Source: Raffaelea ambrosiae (taxonomy: Eukaryota > Ascomycota > Sordariomycetes > Ophiostomatales > Ophiostomataceae). From it: DNA of 64,000 nt. Position numbers and translations under genes: made by a program. The stretch spans positions 1,662,783 through 1,726,782 of the forward strand of contig PCDI01000004.1 of assembly GCA_002778195.1 (NCBI GenBank), given 5' to 3'. The stretch's first letter is position 1. The number at the start of each line of letters is the position of its first letter. Below the pieces are notes generated by a model, which worked only from the letters and a program-made list of their open reading frames with translations, did no database searches and was not told the DNA's origin. Shown piece by piece: positions 20,344 through 34,800 of this stretch.

Positions 20344-23300
20344 TTATATCATCTCGCTGTGATGAAGACCCGTGTTAAGCTGGGATGAGAATCGCATCTG
20401 CGCCACATTCTGCTGCTGCTGATGCTGTTGTTGTTGTTGTTGTTGCTGCTCCGCCTGGTACTGAGGGGGGCTAGAACGAGCAGCGTAGCTCAGGCCTGCC
20501 TGCGGGACGCTTTCATAGGGGGCATATGCCATCTGCTGGGAATCGGCTCCGCCCACGGGAACGCTCTCATAAGGGGCGTAAGCATCGGTCCTTGTGCCAG
20601 TAGCGGACTTGTTGTTGGGGCCACGGCTTGCTGATCGCATCCGCTCCGTAGCTCGAGAATAGCGTCCGGAAGTGGAGGTGTTGTCAACACTGCTGCGGCC
20701 ACGGTGTGAGCTGCGGGAATGGCTCTTAGAACCGCCGTCCATCGCTACCGCCATCAAAGGTGGCAGTGGAGGAGGCGGCGGAATCATGGACTGAGGTGCG
20801 GACGACGTTATTGGCGACATTGTGGTCAGAATCGGCTTCACTTGGCCATCGTCCATGACCATCTCAATGGTTCCAGTTGTTTGTCCTCCGTAAACCGGGC
20901 TCATCGAACCAAATGGGAGTGGAGCAGGTGGAGGCGGAGGCGGCATGGCCAGATGCGCAAGTTCCTTCAGCATCGGCGGCGGCGGAGGTGGCGGTGGGAT
21001 GATGTTGTCCAAAGACGGCCGGCGTGTACCGCGAGAGGCGGGCATCTCCATGTCAGCATAGTCCATCTGGATCGGAACATTGTCCCCGCCAGACTGCGGA
21101 ATGATGAGCTTGGGGCCACGTCCTGTATTTCTCCGAGGTCCTGTATTGAACTGCTGCTTCTCAGGCGGAGCAGACATGGAGCGCGGAATGAGACCACGAC
21201 TCGGTGGCTGGTAGACTGTGGAAGGCAGGAGCGTCAACAGATCCGGGCCGGCATTTGCTTGGGGAGCAGGCGCAGCTGCGGCCTGAGTTGTGGGTGTAGC
21301 AGTGGCAGCGCGCGGTTTGCTGCTGGGATTGGGAGTGAAGGTTGTTGGCAGCAAGATCTCCTCCCTCTTGGGTGATCTGTTTTGTGGCGATGCCTGACCA
21401 GACCCGGGCGGTGACTGGTGGTAATTCTGCGGAATGGCTGGCACTGTGGGCATGCCAGTGCCCGAATCCAAAACCAGGCGCATGGCTTTGGGGGTGGCTG
21501 GCAGCCCAATCGAAGGTCCTCTCGATGCAAACATGCCGCGTGATTTGGCCCCCGGCTCGGTGGACTGGCTGCGAGTAGGCAGATCACTCGGCGCCGTGAA
21601 CTTTTCAGGCATGTTCAGCTCAAACCTCTCCGGAGCGCTTGGCTGATAAAATGAGCTGCCTGCGCTCGGTGAAAGCTCATCCGGGTGCACCACTGATGAG
21701 CTCATTTGATGGCGGGCCAGTGAAAGACGTCGCTGCTCAAGCTCACGGGCAGCGGCGGCCTTCCGGTTCGCTCGCTCATCTAGAGACATCTGCCTCAGAT
21801 CACCCGATATGCCTGCGCTTGCCTGCTGCACAGGCTTGATGCTGATGGCGTCGCCACTGCCGCCATACTGTGTGGCAATTCCAGAAGCAACAGCAAGGGC
21901 TGACGGGGCTGGTGGTGGTCCAGCTGTCCTGTCTTTCCTCGATGCGGTTCCAATCGTGGCTGCCATCTCCGCTTGAGGAGTCGGCCGTCGGCGGCTTTGT
22001 GATCGCGCCCGAGTTGAACCCCCAGGCGATTGTTCGCGCCGGTTTCTGCTGGAAGCACGACCACGACTGGGGGTAGCCTTTTCACGGTTGCGGAAGCGCT
22101 CTTTCGCATCAATGGCCTTCTTGTAGTCATCATCTTCATCCTCAGAGTTGTAGAACTGGACAATTTCTTTTGTGAACGGCAGTGGCGAAGATGGTGACCG
22201 CACTGCAGAGCTCGTTCGGGACTTGTTACGACCACGCGTGTTAATCTCCAGGGCAGGGGGAGGAGCGCGACCGCGGCTCGATGCACGGCTGTTCGTACGA
22301 GACTTGGCCAGCTGCTGAACGACTTCCTCGGTCGTCATCTGTTTCCGAACCGAAAGCGGGATCATTTCATTCTTGCTCGCTGCGGGTTTGACGTCTGTGC
22401 CAGGATTCTTGGGTGTGCTGAGGTTGATCAGGTCCTCTGGAGACATGGGAACAGGCGAGCGTGGAGACCGCTTCCCACTGGTCTTGGAGCTTGCGTAACC
22501 CCGAGATGCAGCTCTGCCACGTTCTTCAACGGGGACGGGTTCACGAGCGTGCATGGTTGGCGTGGGTGTGGGTGCTCCAGACGTGTTTGTGCTATTTGAC
22601 GGTCGGCGGTGACGACTTGATGTACGCGGCTGCTGACGACGCTCCTGGCTATGGCCCGGCTGACGACGCTTGAGTCTGGCAGCTTCCAAGCTGTTGATGT
22701 ATTCATCCAGGGTCTTGGTAACATTCGGGACATCACCTGTACGATACCGCTGGCTTCTGCCAGTGGCAGCACTGGATGCCGATGTGACAGAGCTTGCCAC
22801 AGATCCAGGTCCACGACGGCGAGTAGGCCACCGGTAACGGTTGGGGTTCGTTGAAGAGGTGACTGACGGTTCCGGTGAGACCACGGGAGCGGGAGCGGGC
22901 GGGGCAGCTTCCGGAACGTTGGGAGGCGTCAGAGAGAGATCGACGCCAACCGGGATCCGATTCCTAGGGCCATTGCGGCTGTTCCGGCCTTCCATGAGCA
23001 TCGCCAGTGACGCCGGAGAAGGCGACGGGGGTGGTTGCTGTTTCCGGCGATACAGAGGACTGGATGTCGAAGCCCGCGGAAGGGACATTCCAAGCGAGTA
23101 GTTGCTGTCGCCCCCAACACTGCCGTCATCCATACTTGGCACGCGAGTCGAGGCAGAGCGTTGATGCTCCGGCCTATATTCTTCCGGGGCCTGCTGGTCC
23201 AGGGCATCGGACACGCCCTGGAGAATGTTGCGAGGGTGCCTGTCATCGACCGGCGCTTCACCAATAGATGGGAGGCGCGGCCTGCCAAAGCCCCCCATGC

Positions 23301-26077
23301 TCGGACGGGCAGAGCTGGGCGTGTTGAACTGGCTGCGATGAGATGGATTGATAAAAGCCGTGGTAGCCTCGTTGTTGTTGTTCTTCATGCCTGGCGTGAT
23401 GGCCGAATCCACAATCGGGGTGACCCCGGCAGCGATGGGCGTTGCGCCGTCACCGTCATTGCGAGTATAGAAAGCCCTCGGGGAGTTCTTGTCTTCGGAG
23501 AAGTTTGTGATGAGTCTCAGGGACGACTTGGTCATGCTTCGCTGCGGGCCTCGCTTCATCCCACTTGGGGGGGACAGTGGCGGGCTGAGGGACTCAGGAA
23601 GTACACCCTGGATGGACGGGAAGGAGATCTGGGCTGCCGATGGTGAAGTCCATGGCTCAGTCGACTCCTTGCCAGTACAGGCAAAGCTAAAAGGAAGAAA
23701 GGAAAAAAAAAAAGTGTTAGAAAGTTGCGTTTCGTTCAGGGAGTTACATGAAAAAAGGAAACACGAGAGAAAATCTTACCAGCGGATGGCCAGCTCCTTC
23801 TGACCGTTTTTGATCGCCCATTCACCCCATTTCTTCACCAGATGGCTTTGACGTTCCCAGACGGAAGGATAATACAGGCATGCCACAATCAGAGCTTCCA
23901 TGTACTTGTGGTGTGAGACGTAAATCTCAATAGCGTCGTTGTGGTCACCCATGCCAATCATGATGGTTGCTGCGGCGTGGACGTCGCCACTCTCGAGTAG
24001 TCGTTGCGTGTATGCACGACCGAGACCGTGCTGGTTGGCTTGTCCACCAATGCCACTCAGGGCAAGAAGCATCCAGTCCGAGGAAGTCATGGTTGCTGAG
24101 CTTGCTGTCATGATGTCTGAATCAATGTCACCGAGCCATTTTGCCAACAGAATGCGGTTGGGAGAGCCAGCCGGGTGGCGGCTCATTTCGTCGCGCACGA
24201 GATCTTGCATGTCCCGGGTCCAACCAAAAATTGTGTTCAGCATCTGGCGTCGAAGGTCGTCATTTGTAAGACGGCCCTCGCCGAGAGGGGGGGGCAACCG
24301 GTATGGGACGTCGCTCAGACGGCTGCGAGTGAACTTGAACAGATCATTGACCTTTGCATCTTCGGGGCTGCGAGGGACTTCATTGCGCAAGCGCGATGGA
24401 CGTGTCCTGCTTTGGTTTGCCGATGCGAAACTTGAACTGGTACTGACCGAATAGGTAGAGGTCGATTCGCGGCGGTATGGTTGGTGGAGATTGTTGGTGA
24501 TGGCAGCCGACTTCAGAGACGAGCCCATGGACATGTAGGTGTTTTCAGACATTCCGAACGACTGTATGGACCCAGGATAGTGAGGTCCGGGTGTGCGGCT
24601 GCTCTGCCCAGACTTTGAAGAGATACGACTCTGGGATGAAGCAGCACTTTGCGGGCGTTCAAGCTCCTCTTGTTCGCGGGACATGGCATTGCCTATCCGC
24701 GCAAACGGCGACATGTGGTCATCGTCGCTTTCGGACACGCCACCATCCAGGTGAATAGAGATTTCCGACTCTGATGTAGACGCAGCCGAATCGGTAGCAA
24801 TGTCTGTCACGGAAGGGGCTGCTGCTGCTGCTGCTGCTGCTGCTTCGGCTGCGGCAGCCTGTTCTTGTTCCTCAATTGAGATGGGTGGTGATGGGGGCAG
24901 GAGGTTGGCAGGGTGTTGGACATTGGCCACGATGACCGCAGGGGAGTTGAGGTCGAACTGCTGCACAGTGTTGTTGGCCCCCAATGTGAACAGGATGGCT
25001 CCGGGTCCGTAAACGGCGAGGCCTCTGACGTGTTCTAGTGTAGGAATACTGTCGTACGTGACATGCTTTGTTCGCACATCCCAGGACAGAGTTTCGCTGT
25101 CGGAGAATTGAATAATGCGGCCGTTTTTGGACCAGCCCATCCAGTTTGGTCCCGGGGCATAGATCTCGTTCTTCTTCAGGATGCGCACCACCTTGGCAGG
25201 GTCCGAGCTGTGGTGTGCCTTGGCTACGCTCCAAACCCGCAGGTCACCGTCGTTTGTTTGCACAGCAAGCATATCTGACTTTTGGCGGGATGAGGAAGCA
25301 TGCCATGATAGACCAACAATCGGGGACGGCCCTCTTGAAGTAGTCAAATTATGCAGAATAGTGAACCGCGGCTGCAGGTTGCAGATGAGAAGCGATCCGT
25401 TTTGGTAGCTGTTTTTTGGACTATTAGGAAACTGAAGATGCTACAAAAAGCTGGCGATCCTGAAATATTTACTCACCCAATGGCAAATGTCCGGCAGTCT
25501 GCAGCGGGAGCCAGTGCAGTTACGGCAATCTGGTCGATTGTCCGAAATGAAAGGTGTTCAGAAGATTCAGGATCAAAAAGTATAATGGTTCCCGAATCGT
25601 TGCCTGTCGTGTGTGTTAGTGATCGCGTGGCGAACGCGAAGGCAACTTTGGGAGTTTCGTACCAAAAGCAACAGCGCCGTTGCGCATCCACGCAACGGAT
25701 GTCAGGTTGCTGAAAGAGGCGAACCGTGCGACTTGTCGGCCGTCCATAATGTCCCAGACAATGGCATCTTGGCTAGCATCGTAGCTCACTGCCAGACGCC
25801 CAGCGCTGCGCTCGCTCTGGTTGTCGACAGCTAGCAATTGGACCTCGTCTGCGTGGCCAGCAAAGCGGCGCTCAATCGTAAGCGAGTCGTGCTGGCAGCA
25901 AACAATAGAATTGCCCTGGGCGTAAAGGAACATGCCGGCAGTTGCGGCACATGGGTCGAAATGGCGGACCACGGTGGGTATCGTATTAGATGGCGCATAG
26001 TCGGCCATCCGATCTCTCCCCGAGCGGTTCGAGGTGGATCGTTGCCGGCCGACTTGGCCTTGGGTGGATCGAGACAT
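20344..26077 (-). CDS. Large WD40-repeat protein with helical middle and disordered proline-rich C-terminus
   Basis: Four exons (25663-26077, 25477-25603, 23780-25408, 20344-23686) join in frame to 1,837 residues. The introns are 59, 68 and 93 nt, all GT-AG. Residues about 20-390 form WD40-type blades (FAGHADEVQLLAVD, AIVWDIMDGRQVARF, DLRVWSVAK, NTVQQFDLNSPAVIV). An Ala run (about 405-420) and a Ser-rich linker follow. A helical, TPR/solenoid-like segment (about 560-725) contains GDVHAAATIMIGMGDHNDAI and VWERQSHLVKKWGEWAIKNG. The remaining roughly 1,100 residues are disordered, rich in Ser, Pro and Arg. They have three FH1-like proline runs near 1620, 1640 and 1694 and a Gln tract near 1800. 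The layout (beta-propeller, solenoid, disordered tail) suggests a scaffold, loosely like Gemin5 or coat proteins, but I do not recognise a named orthologue. ATG at 26077 is the first in frame. Confidence 0.85.
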
Positions 26078-27258
26078 TGTGCCGGTGTAAGCGCCAAGTA
26101 CCGTCCGCGAGATAATGCCCGCTATGTCTTCTGGTCAGCTCCAATTCGGACTGAACAGCAAGTAGAGCAATCGCCACCAAAAATAACCAAGAACAATATA
26201 AATAATAAAAAAGCAAAGGCGCAAAGGCAATAGAAAGTATGGAGGGGGATCATGTAGATCAAGAAGAAACAGGCGGGGTTGGAGTGCATCAGCGTTGGGC
26301 AAGACACAAATGCAGGTTCCAGTTTTGCGTGCTTGGCCCCGGTGCTCAACGGGAACACAAGAACGGGACCGGAGGGCACACGAGGTGACACGCAAAAAGA
26401 AGAATGGTGCGGGATGGTAGCGGCAACCGGTATGACGAGCATGCAGGCACGTAGAGAGAGGGAAAGGGAGACAGAGGAAGAGACGCACATACCTAGCTCA
26501 GATCAGAGAGAAGAAGAAAGGAAATCGTGAAAATATGAACAGGATGTTGCAGCAGTACGAGCGCTTCGAGAATTCGCTGGGGGCGCGAAGCGACACAAAC
26601 TCGGGCCCAGTGCCCGGGTCGTCACATAGGACAGCCTGCTGATAGCCGTCTCTCGAGCGAGAAGAGACTGGTTTCTCGCGGCCCCCCTCGTGGCGTACAA
26701 GCGCACTGTCAAGATTCCGCAATGGAGACCCTTTTTTTCCCCTTGGATATTGCTAAATTGATAGCTCGTCGTGTGGTGTCTCTTGACGGCCGGTTGAAGC
26801 GTGCAGTCTGTTCAGCTGCTGTGTCTCCGCAGGCGGTTGCGTTCGGGTACGCGGTGACTCGGTCTCGATATGAGGATGCCGTGAGTGGTTTCTTTTTCCT
26901 TTTTCTGTTTCTACTATTTGCAGCGTCTGACGTGTCGGTGGTGTATGTCGTGCCTGACTTGTCTGTACAGGATCAGATGTCGGGATGAGCTCGCTCGGTC
27001 TCGCTTGTCTCCCAGGTGTATCCTCGCTGGAGTCGAACGGCGACAGTTCGATCAGAGTCTCGTCTCTCTCGTCTTCTCGGCCGTCGACTGCTGGAATTGG
27101 CGGGAGGGAACGGCAGCGTCGGAAGTCTGACGGAGTATGGTGGAAAGGAAGGAGAGAAAGGGAGGTGAGGAGGAGAGAAGACGAGACGGTGAAGGAGGTC
27201 GGTCGAAAAAGAGGAGACCAGGAGAAGACGGGGGAGAGGGGGGGGGTGTATGGGAGGA

Positions 27259-27281
27259 GTGTGTGTGTGTGTGTGTGTGTG
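27259..27281. repeat. GT dinucleotide microsatellite
   Basis: About 11 GT units within a purine-rich segment upstream of the WD40 gene. Confidence 0.9.
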
Positions 27282-28836
27282 GCCGAGGACTGGGGGCGGC
27301 AAAGTATAAAAGAGAGCACCGACGAGGAGACCGGTGAATGGACAGAGCCAACAGAGGGAAGGGGCAGTAGGAGTGGAGCCCAAAAGGAGGCGAAATAGCA
27401 AAAAAGCAATGAGCGCGAGCGACCGTTGGATGCGCCGATCTAGAGACGGAAGTTAAGATGCAGGGCGAGGAGGAAGCGGCGTGTAGTGGCAGCGGTGGCG
27501 GCGGGCGGTCATTCGAGTTGTGTTGTGATGTGGGATGTCGTCTTGGGGGAGAGCGGCAACGGCCTCTCCCCAGCGACAGCAAATACCCGCCTGGGTGGAC
27601 CAACAGCGTGGTCTACTGCCAGAAGCAGGTAAGTGGGTGTGCTCGGCGCTTGTTCTGCAGCCTCATCGAACATGCAGAGCCGAAAGGGGGGGGTGAGGGA
27701 GAGGGTGGGAGAGAAAGAAGCAAATAAAGAAGCGTGGCAAAGAAGATGGGGCGAGGGCAGGAGAGAGAATCGAGACAAAAAAGAGAGAGAAAGAGTGAGG
27801 CAGTGGTAGCCTGATAGGAAAAGAACGACCGAAGCACAGAGAGAGAAAACGGAGACAGCAGAGACCAGCAGAGACCGGCCAGGTGAAACGAGGAGGTCCA
27901 GGAAAGCAGAAGCTGCTGCAGACGGGAGGGTGTGCAGGCGTACCGAAATAAAGAGAGCGGCTAGCTCAGAACGAAGAGCAAACAACAGCCATGCGCAGGG
28001 AACGGCCTGCACGGTGAGGAGCAGAGTTTGGGAGGGGCGTGGGTGGTTGGGAGCAACGAGGACGACGATGCGTGAAGATTTGGGGGGTGGGCGGAGACGA
28101 CTGGGATCAGGACCGGGATGTGGATGCAGTGGGCAGCGACGTGGACGGCAAGGGCAAATCAGGACATATCTACTATGTACAAGGTAGCAAGATACGAGGG
28201 CGCCGTAATACTATGTAATACTCGCAGGGCAGAGAAAAGAGAAAGAGAAAGAGAGAGGGAGAGAGAGAGAATGAAAGAGAAAGAAGAGAGAGCTGCCCTG
28301 CCAATTTGGATCTGGGCTGCACGGAGAAAGAGACTACGAGTATGTACATAACAGCTACATAGTAGCTACAGAGTCCGAGGTGGAAGGAGCGACTGGGCAG
28401 GAACCAACGGGCAGAGCTAGCAGGGCAGGACCAGGGCGTGTGCGAACAGCAGAAGCGGAGACGGTCCGGCGGGTGATGAGCAGAGGAAGGAGCGCCAGGG
28501 TCGAAGCGAGCAGAGGGGAGGAGCGTGACGGGGCAAGGGTTGCGGAGAGGGTGGCAGGCCGGCGCAGCATATTGGACGCTGGGGCGCCCGACGAGCAGCG
28601 AACAGCACACAGCGATAATCAGAACAAGAGGAGCCAGCGTGTGTATCTCATGTCTGCCTCCCACGGAAGGCGCGGTCATTGGCGGGCTGGGAAAGAGCGA
28701 CAGGGGGGCCGCTTCGAAAGAGGGAAGGCACGACGGGCTGGCCATCGCGACAGACAGCACTTGCCGCCGCTGGTTGGGCAGGAACGGAATTTGGCTGTGG
28801 ATATCAGTCGACGTGCGTGAAAGTGTGTGAGTGAAG

Positions 28837-28838
<2 letters not shown>

Positions 28839-28872
<34 letters not shown>
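28839..28872. repeat. GT dinucleotide microsatellite
   Basis: About 17 uninterrupted GT units in the gene desert. Confidence 0.92.
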
Positions 28873-28879
<7 letters not shown>

Positions 28880-31800
28880 TGCTTTGCCTGCAGCATGCAC
28901 GTTCCCCAGGCCAATATTGCCATAATTAGGCTCATATGTGGGCTCTGCCATCTCAGCGCTGCATTGTTCTGCACGATTACAGCTGTGTTCATCTCGGCCC
29001 TCTTTGCCTTCATGACGGCCATGGCCCAAACTGCCCGCCTGCTTTTTGCATGATTGTGATCTTGTGCGATTCATGCCTCATGCCCAGTGTCCTAGGGCTG
29101 CCAGCGGCTGGAGGAGCGGAACAGAGAGAATGGACTGGACAAGAGGAACAGAACGGAAGAGACTGGCTGTTCGCATGCGCTCTGCGTGCACAGGTTGGAA
29201 CACACAACAATTGGGGAATCTACAGAAAAGAGGGGCATAACGGCTTTAGCGCCGAGTGGATCTGCTGTGCTGGCCAGGGTCTTCGGGATAGAGATTGGCT
29301 GCCGCTGGCAGGGTGTGCACAGGGCGGCCCCGGGCACGGACGAATCACACGGCGCCTCTAACCGCCATTCGCCGACCAGGGTAGGAGAGCTCCTGTGGAG
29401 ACCTGGCCAGTCACAGAAGCGGCACCTGCTCGTGAGTTTTTCGAGCGGTTTGGATACGTGCATGCTAGCTCGCTTTGGCGAATATCTGATACTTAGCACG
29501 AGTACTATGTAAGGTGTCGTACGAGTCTTTCTTTTCCTGCTCTCCCTCTCTCTCCTTCTGTCCTCTCTTCTTCTCTCTTCCTCTGCTCTCTTCTGCCCGC
29601 GCCGTCAGCAGCCGCAGCAGCAGCAGCCAGCTCCACCAATTTGCCCGTCGCTCGGACGCTGCCGTCAAACAATGGCGAGCGGGTGTTGTTGGTCGCTAGC
29701 CCCACCAGCTGGCGCTGGCTAGCGCTAACGGCCTGCACTAGGGCGCCCTGTACCGCCCTCCCACGCTCCAGCAGCGAAACAGTAGTGTCTGCACCCAAAC
29801 ACTGGTCTCCTGCCATGCACACACTGGTGTGCGATGCGATACTCTGCACAAAGTCACACACTCTGTCGCTCCTGTGTCTCCCATGTAAGATCGCACACAC
29901 ACGCACATACACCTCGTGTCGTCCGCTGCCGTTCACCGCAGATGGTCCCATCGCCCTGTACGCGCCTGCATCATCAGCAGCAGCATCGTCCACTGCATGG
30001 CTGCTTGCCATCCTCACACGGCGTCAAGACGAAACAGACATTGGCTCTTCTCTTCTGGTCCCCTCTTGGATGTCCTCAACCTGTATCCCAGCTAGTAACT
30101 TAGTATCTTACGAGCATCTCACCCAGCTGCAGGGCCTCCCCACTCCCAATCAATCTGCGGCATGGTCCTCATCCTTCTAGTTTCCCCTCCTTCTTCGCTC
30201 CTCACTATTCGAGCAGCCCGTCTTGCATGCGCGGTACCTGACATGCTCGTACATGAAATCAAAAAGGACACAAAATCAAACAAAATGAAAAATGTAAGAT
30301 ATTGCAAGGAAGGGATTCAGGTACGGAGAGGGGGGGGGGGCGCAAAAAAACACGAATGCGAGCCTGGGGAGGGCGGGTTAAAGTGCTTGCATACCCCGGG
30401 TATTCTGCTTGCGCATGTGGTCGCACCAACGGCTTCGCTCGAGAGGTGTTGGGTCAACTCTTGCATATCCCGCCCACCCTCGCCAGAATCACGGCTATGG
30501 AGAGGGTGAAGGAGAGAGAAACAAGACATGTCTCGATTGTTGGCTCTCTCTCCTGGGAGCATCTGTGCTCTCGAGCAGCCATGGGCAGCACTGCTTACCT
30601 TTCTCTCGAAAAGGCACAGCCGCCATCCTTAAACAACGATGCATGACTTCCATGGAACCTGTAACCGCCTTTGGCGTTTTTTTTACCTCTTGTCCAACTC
30701 AATTCACGAATCGTCTTCGTTTGCTCGCTCCTCGAGCTTTTTTTCTTCGGCATCGATGTTTTGTCAATGCATGCATTACAACCCTAGGAGGGCCGAGAAA
30801 CCAGGGTCATATGTTGGTAAGCGTCCACTGCTTGCCAAGTTTGCTTGTTGCATGTTACGAGCAAGATAATAGTACTATTTAAGATACCATGTTAGTTGCA
30901 AAAAAAAAAAAGGCAGGCCGACCAACGGGCAGGCCAACGCAAGTCAAAAGAGACTCGCCCGGTTTGCAAGCGCGGCAAATACGGATACGCCGTCCGGACC
31001 AAAGTGCAAAAGGGGGAGTGCTATTCGCAGTAGAGTACTATGTACAGCAGCACACTGAAACGACCGTTGACAGCCACACAAACAACAGAAAGTGAGACAG
31101 CCCCGTAGACAATCCCAGCGAGCCATGTGTCTCTCTCGATGGAGGAAGGGGAACGGCGATGTTGCATAGCGGCGATTTCGTCGATAGTGACCCGAAAGCA
31201 TCTGCATAGCAACACCCGTCCGTCTTGTTTGCATATGTTGAATAAGCCCAGACCCCCAAGAGATGGGAAGCCTGCAGTTCTGAAACAAACCTCCTTGCTT
31301 GTTGTTGGGAAAACATACTTTGTACATAGTAACTACAAGCACTCGTAGAGAGAGCCTTGCCCTCCTGGCTACAGAGCCAATTTGGCCAACATGCCCCAAT
31401 TTGGCGACCGTCCTTGGAATGAGTTGACTGCCCAGCTAAAAAGACGCCCAATACTTTGCGACCCTGGTCGTCATGCGTCTGGGTTTCTGTGTATTGTTTC
31501 CCTTCCCGGTCGATCCTCCAAAAGAGTAACTACTGCACTCTATTACTTAGGAAAGTCCAGCCTTGGCCACAGTGTTTCTTACCCTGAAATGCCTGTGTGA
31601 ACTCATTGTATGAGGTACGAGTACACAGTAGTTACAAAATACGTTTCTTTGTAAAGCTGGGTTCATTGATCACGATTGTTCACACACAAGGCTAGGCCCT
31701 TCCTAGTCCTTGCCTAGTTGGGAAGACTGAAGCCCACTTGTCACAGACCAACAGCAAGTGGCGATCCCACCTTGCAATCCTTCCCGCTCAGACCTGAAAA

Positions 31801-34800
31801 AAATAAGACAGGACATTCGCTGACAATCCTTGGCCTGGAGCCTTCCGGTGAACAAGTCTGTTGCCTCTCGCTCTGTTTAGCTCTGCACTTACCATGTACA
31901 TATTAATAGTAGTACATAGTAGTTGCGTAGTAGTTAACTCCTCTCTCCTCCTTCCACCGCCTCTTGCTTGCTTGCATCTCTGCTTGCATCTCGTCCGTTC
32001 TCCGCAAGGAGCCGAAATGGGATGCGGACGGCCAGCCATTGCGGGTATTCCGTCACCCTTGTCCAAAGACAGACAATAGGATGAAGCTTTTTTTGTCTGC
32101 CCCTAGTTTCAGACAGCTCCCTTGGTATGCGACCACACTCTACGAAGCTACGATATGAGCGAGGTGCTACAGGTATTTGTCATATTTTGTAAATAGCAGT
32201 TATCCTGCGTCTTGCTACCATAGTATGTACTCGCACGGCCCGTTCTGTTCCTGAAGGTCAGCAACAATGTATTTGGCAATCCGTCCCATGGTGGCATGCC
32301 GCCTTATGAGACCTTTATAATAGTATAATGTCTTTTCTTTATCGCATTCAGGTGCTGATGACCCTGTACTCGTACGTGTTTGCAGAGTGGCCCCCAACCC
32401 GACTTATCACCCCAGTCCTTAAAACCAAGAGTATGCAAAAATGGCCTGCTGATGACGAGTAGCGCGGGCACAGTCGCAGAAAACCATGTTGTGAGGATCT
32501 TACTACAAAGTAGTTTGTATGTAGTCGACGATTTTTGGTTGTGGACCCCAAACAAGCAGGGAGATCGTTGCAAAGTCGTGCAGAGCAACAAACCGTTGCC
32601 CTGTGTTTGCATTATTTTCTGCCTTTGTTGGTTCTTGTTGCTCCCCTTTTCCTGATTTGTTTTTCAGCTGTGCCGTCTTTGTTTATGCCCTAAATGTATT
32701 TGTCCTCGTATATCGTTCCTGGCTGTCTCTTCTCACATTCTCTTTAGCTCTACGAGTTCTCGTTTGGGGGGGATTGGGGGGGGTCACTTCCCAGCTCCTC
32801 TGTATTTTTTTTCTTGGTTCATCACACAAATCAAACTTTGGTCACATCACACTGCACTGGCCTGTGCATACGGGCATGGATATGCGAACAGGGGTGGCCC
32901 TTTGGGCAAAGGGACCATGTTCCCTCAGGCCATTAGTCCCAATAAGGAGAAGACTTTCTCGGCGACTTTTTTTTTCTTTGTGTCTGTCCCCCTCTCCCGT
33001 CGCTTTTGCGCCTTCTGCTGTGTGAGTATGGTGTATTGTTTTTCGTAAGGATTCCAAAAGAGGGTTGCCGGTCCAAGAACTACGCAACAAGAGAGAAGAG
33101 TGCAAGAATCCTCTTCTTCTTTCTTTGCATGCCAGGCCACGACGCGGGAGGGAGGGTGTTGCATTCGGAATGATTGTTGCACCTTTGCGTGTGGTCCAAG
33201 GTGAACTATTAGTTTGCGTTCTCCTCACCCAACTCACCTTGAATTGGGTGTGTTACTGTTAGGTTACTGTTATGTATCACAGGAGTTTCCTTCTCATAAT
33301 GTACATAGTATTAAGATCCATCTGCATTCGTCTCTTTTTTCTCCCAGCCTTGGGCCAAGCCACTCTCGTCCTTGTCTACGCACGATAATTTGGTAACGGG
33401 GATTTGCAAAACAACCTTGACCACGAGTACTACTATCCCTGATAACAGAATCCTGGCTATTATGGCCTGGAAGGGCTTGGCTTCTGCGGAGGGAGCGGGC
33501 ACAGACTAGGCTCGGCTGGCGACGGGAAGCTCTCGTGAACAAACAAAGACGGAAAGGGCGGGTCTTTCAAGACGACAGGGGGGGAATCACCAGGACTGGG
33601 ATCTGAAAGAGAAAAGTACAAGATGAGATACTGCGAGTCTGTAGTTATCGTAAGACTCGAGTGTTATGATTTTACAAAGATGTACATGATACCTCTAAAA
33701 GAATGACAAAATAAGGCCAAAAAAAAGCAAATACTGCAACGGAGCATTTGAAGACCCTTCAAAAAGTGACAGATCCTGTTTGGGGGGGCGTTTGTTTTTC
33801 GCCTCACTAGAGACGTGCTCGTACGGTTCTTTTGTTCCCTCTTTCTTTTCTTTTTTTTTTTGTTTTGCCAACGGATTCGCGTGAGGATTTGCATCACTTT
33901 ACCCCATTTGGCGGTGAGGTGAGTGGTGTTCTTGGCTCAATAGTGCCGTTTGGGACTACCTCCTCACCTGAAGGGGATGGACAGCATCTTGTGTGTCCGA
34001 GACGTCACACACGCCGACAAGAAAGAGACAGGGAGAACTACGCCGTATTCCTGTCGGGAATGCTAGACTACAGGACTGCTCGTAAGTACTCGTACTAGTT
34101 ATGTATGTAGGTACACATGCAATCTTCACACTATCTTCCAGTGTAATGGAGGGTGTGACAAGACCTGGGTGTTTTATTTGCTCATTTTTTTCTTCTTGGT
34201 ACCAATGACGAAAAGATTGAGACACCCTCTCGATCAATCTTGTTCGAGACGATAATCTACTATTATAGTAGTTAGCCAACTGGCGAGATGCTGAGCCTGC
34301 AATTGCAATCGAGGCACATTTGGTTCTTTCGCGAAAACAAAACCGACTGGACAAGCGATGATCAACACAATAAAACTAACACAATAACTAGGGTATCAGA
34401 CTTCTGGTCGGTAGCCAATGCCATTGGCAAACAAGCAAGGCAGATTGTAAGACGCCTGGAAAATGGCAAGACGAGAAACGACGACCGGAAACTACAGTGC
34501 TTGGAAAGGACGAGCTATTCTCTTCGTGGCTGAGTGCCTGCTCGCTAAAATGACTGCGTTCAGAGCAAAACACAAGCAACCGCGTTTCACTGGCCAGCCA
34601 CGCAAGGTCGATCATGCCGGGGCTGCAGAGGCGATGCAGGCAGGTTGGAAAGCGCACATGTCCACTGGAAAGGGGGAGGGGAGGAAAACGAGGTCCTCGT
34701 ACGCGAATGCGCAGTCTAAGAAAAGAAAGAAAGAGGCGAAGCGACGGCAAAAAGAGGACAAGGACGCGACAAGAACAGAAAAAGAAGGGAAATCAAGAGA

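Noticed and set aside
27030..27050. B-box-like GTTCGACTCC on the minus strand
   Set aside because: No matching A box, acceptor stem or anticodon arm can be drawn, so I do not call a tRNA.
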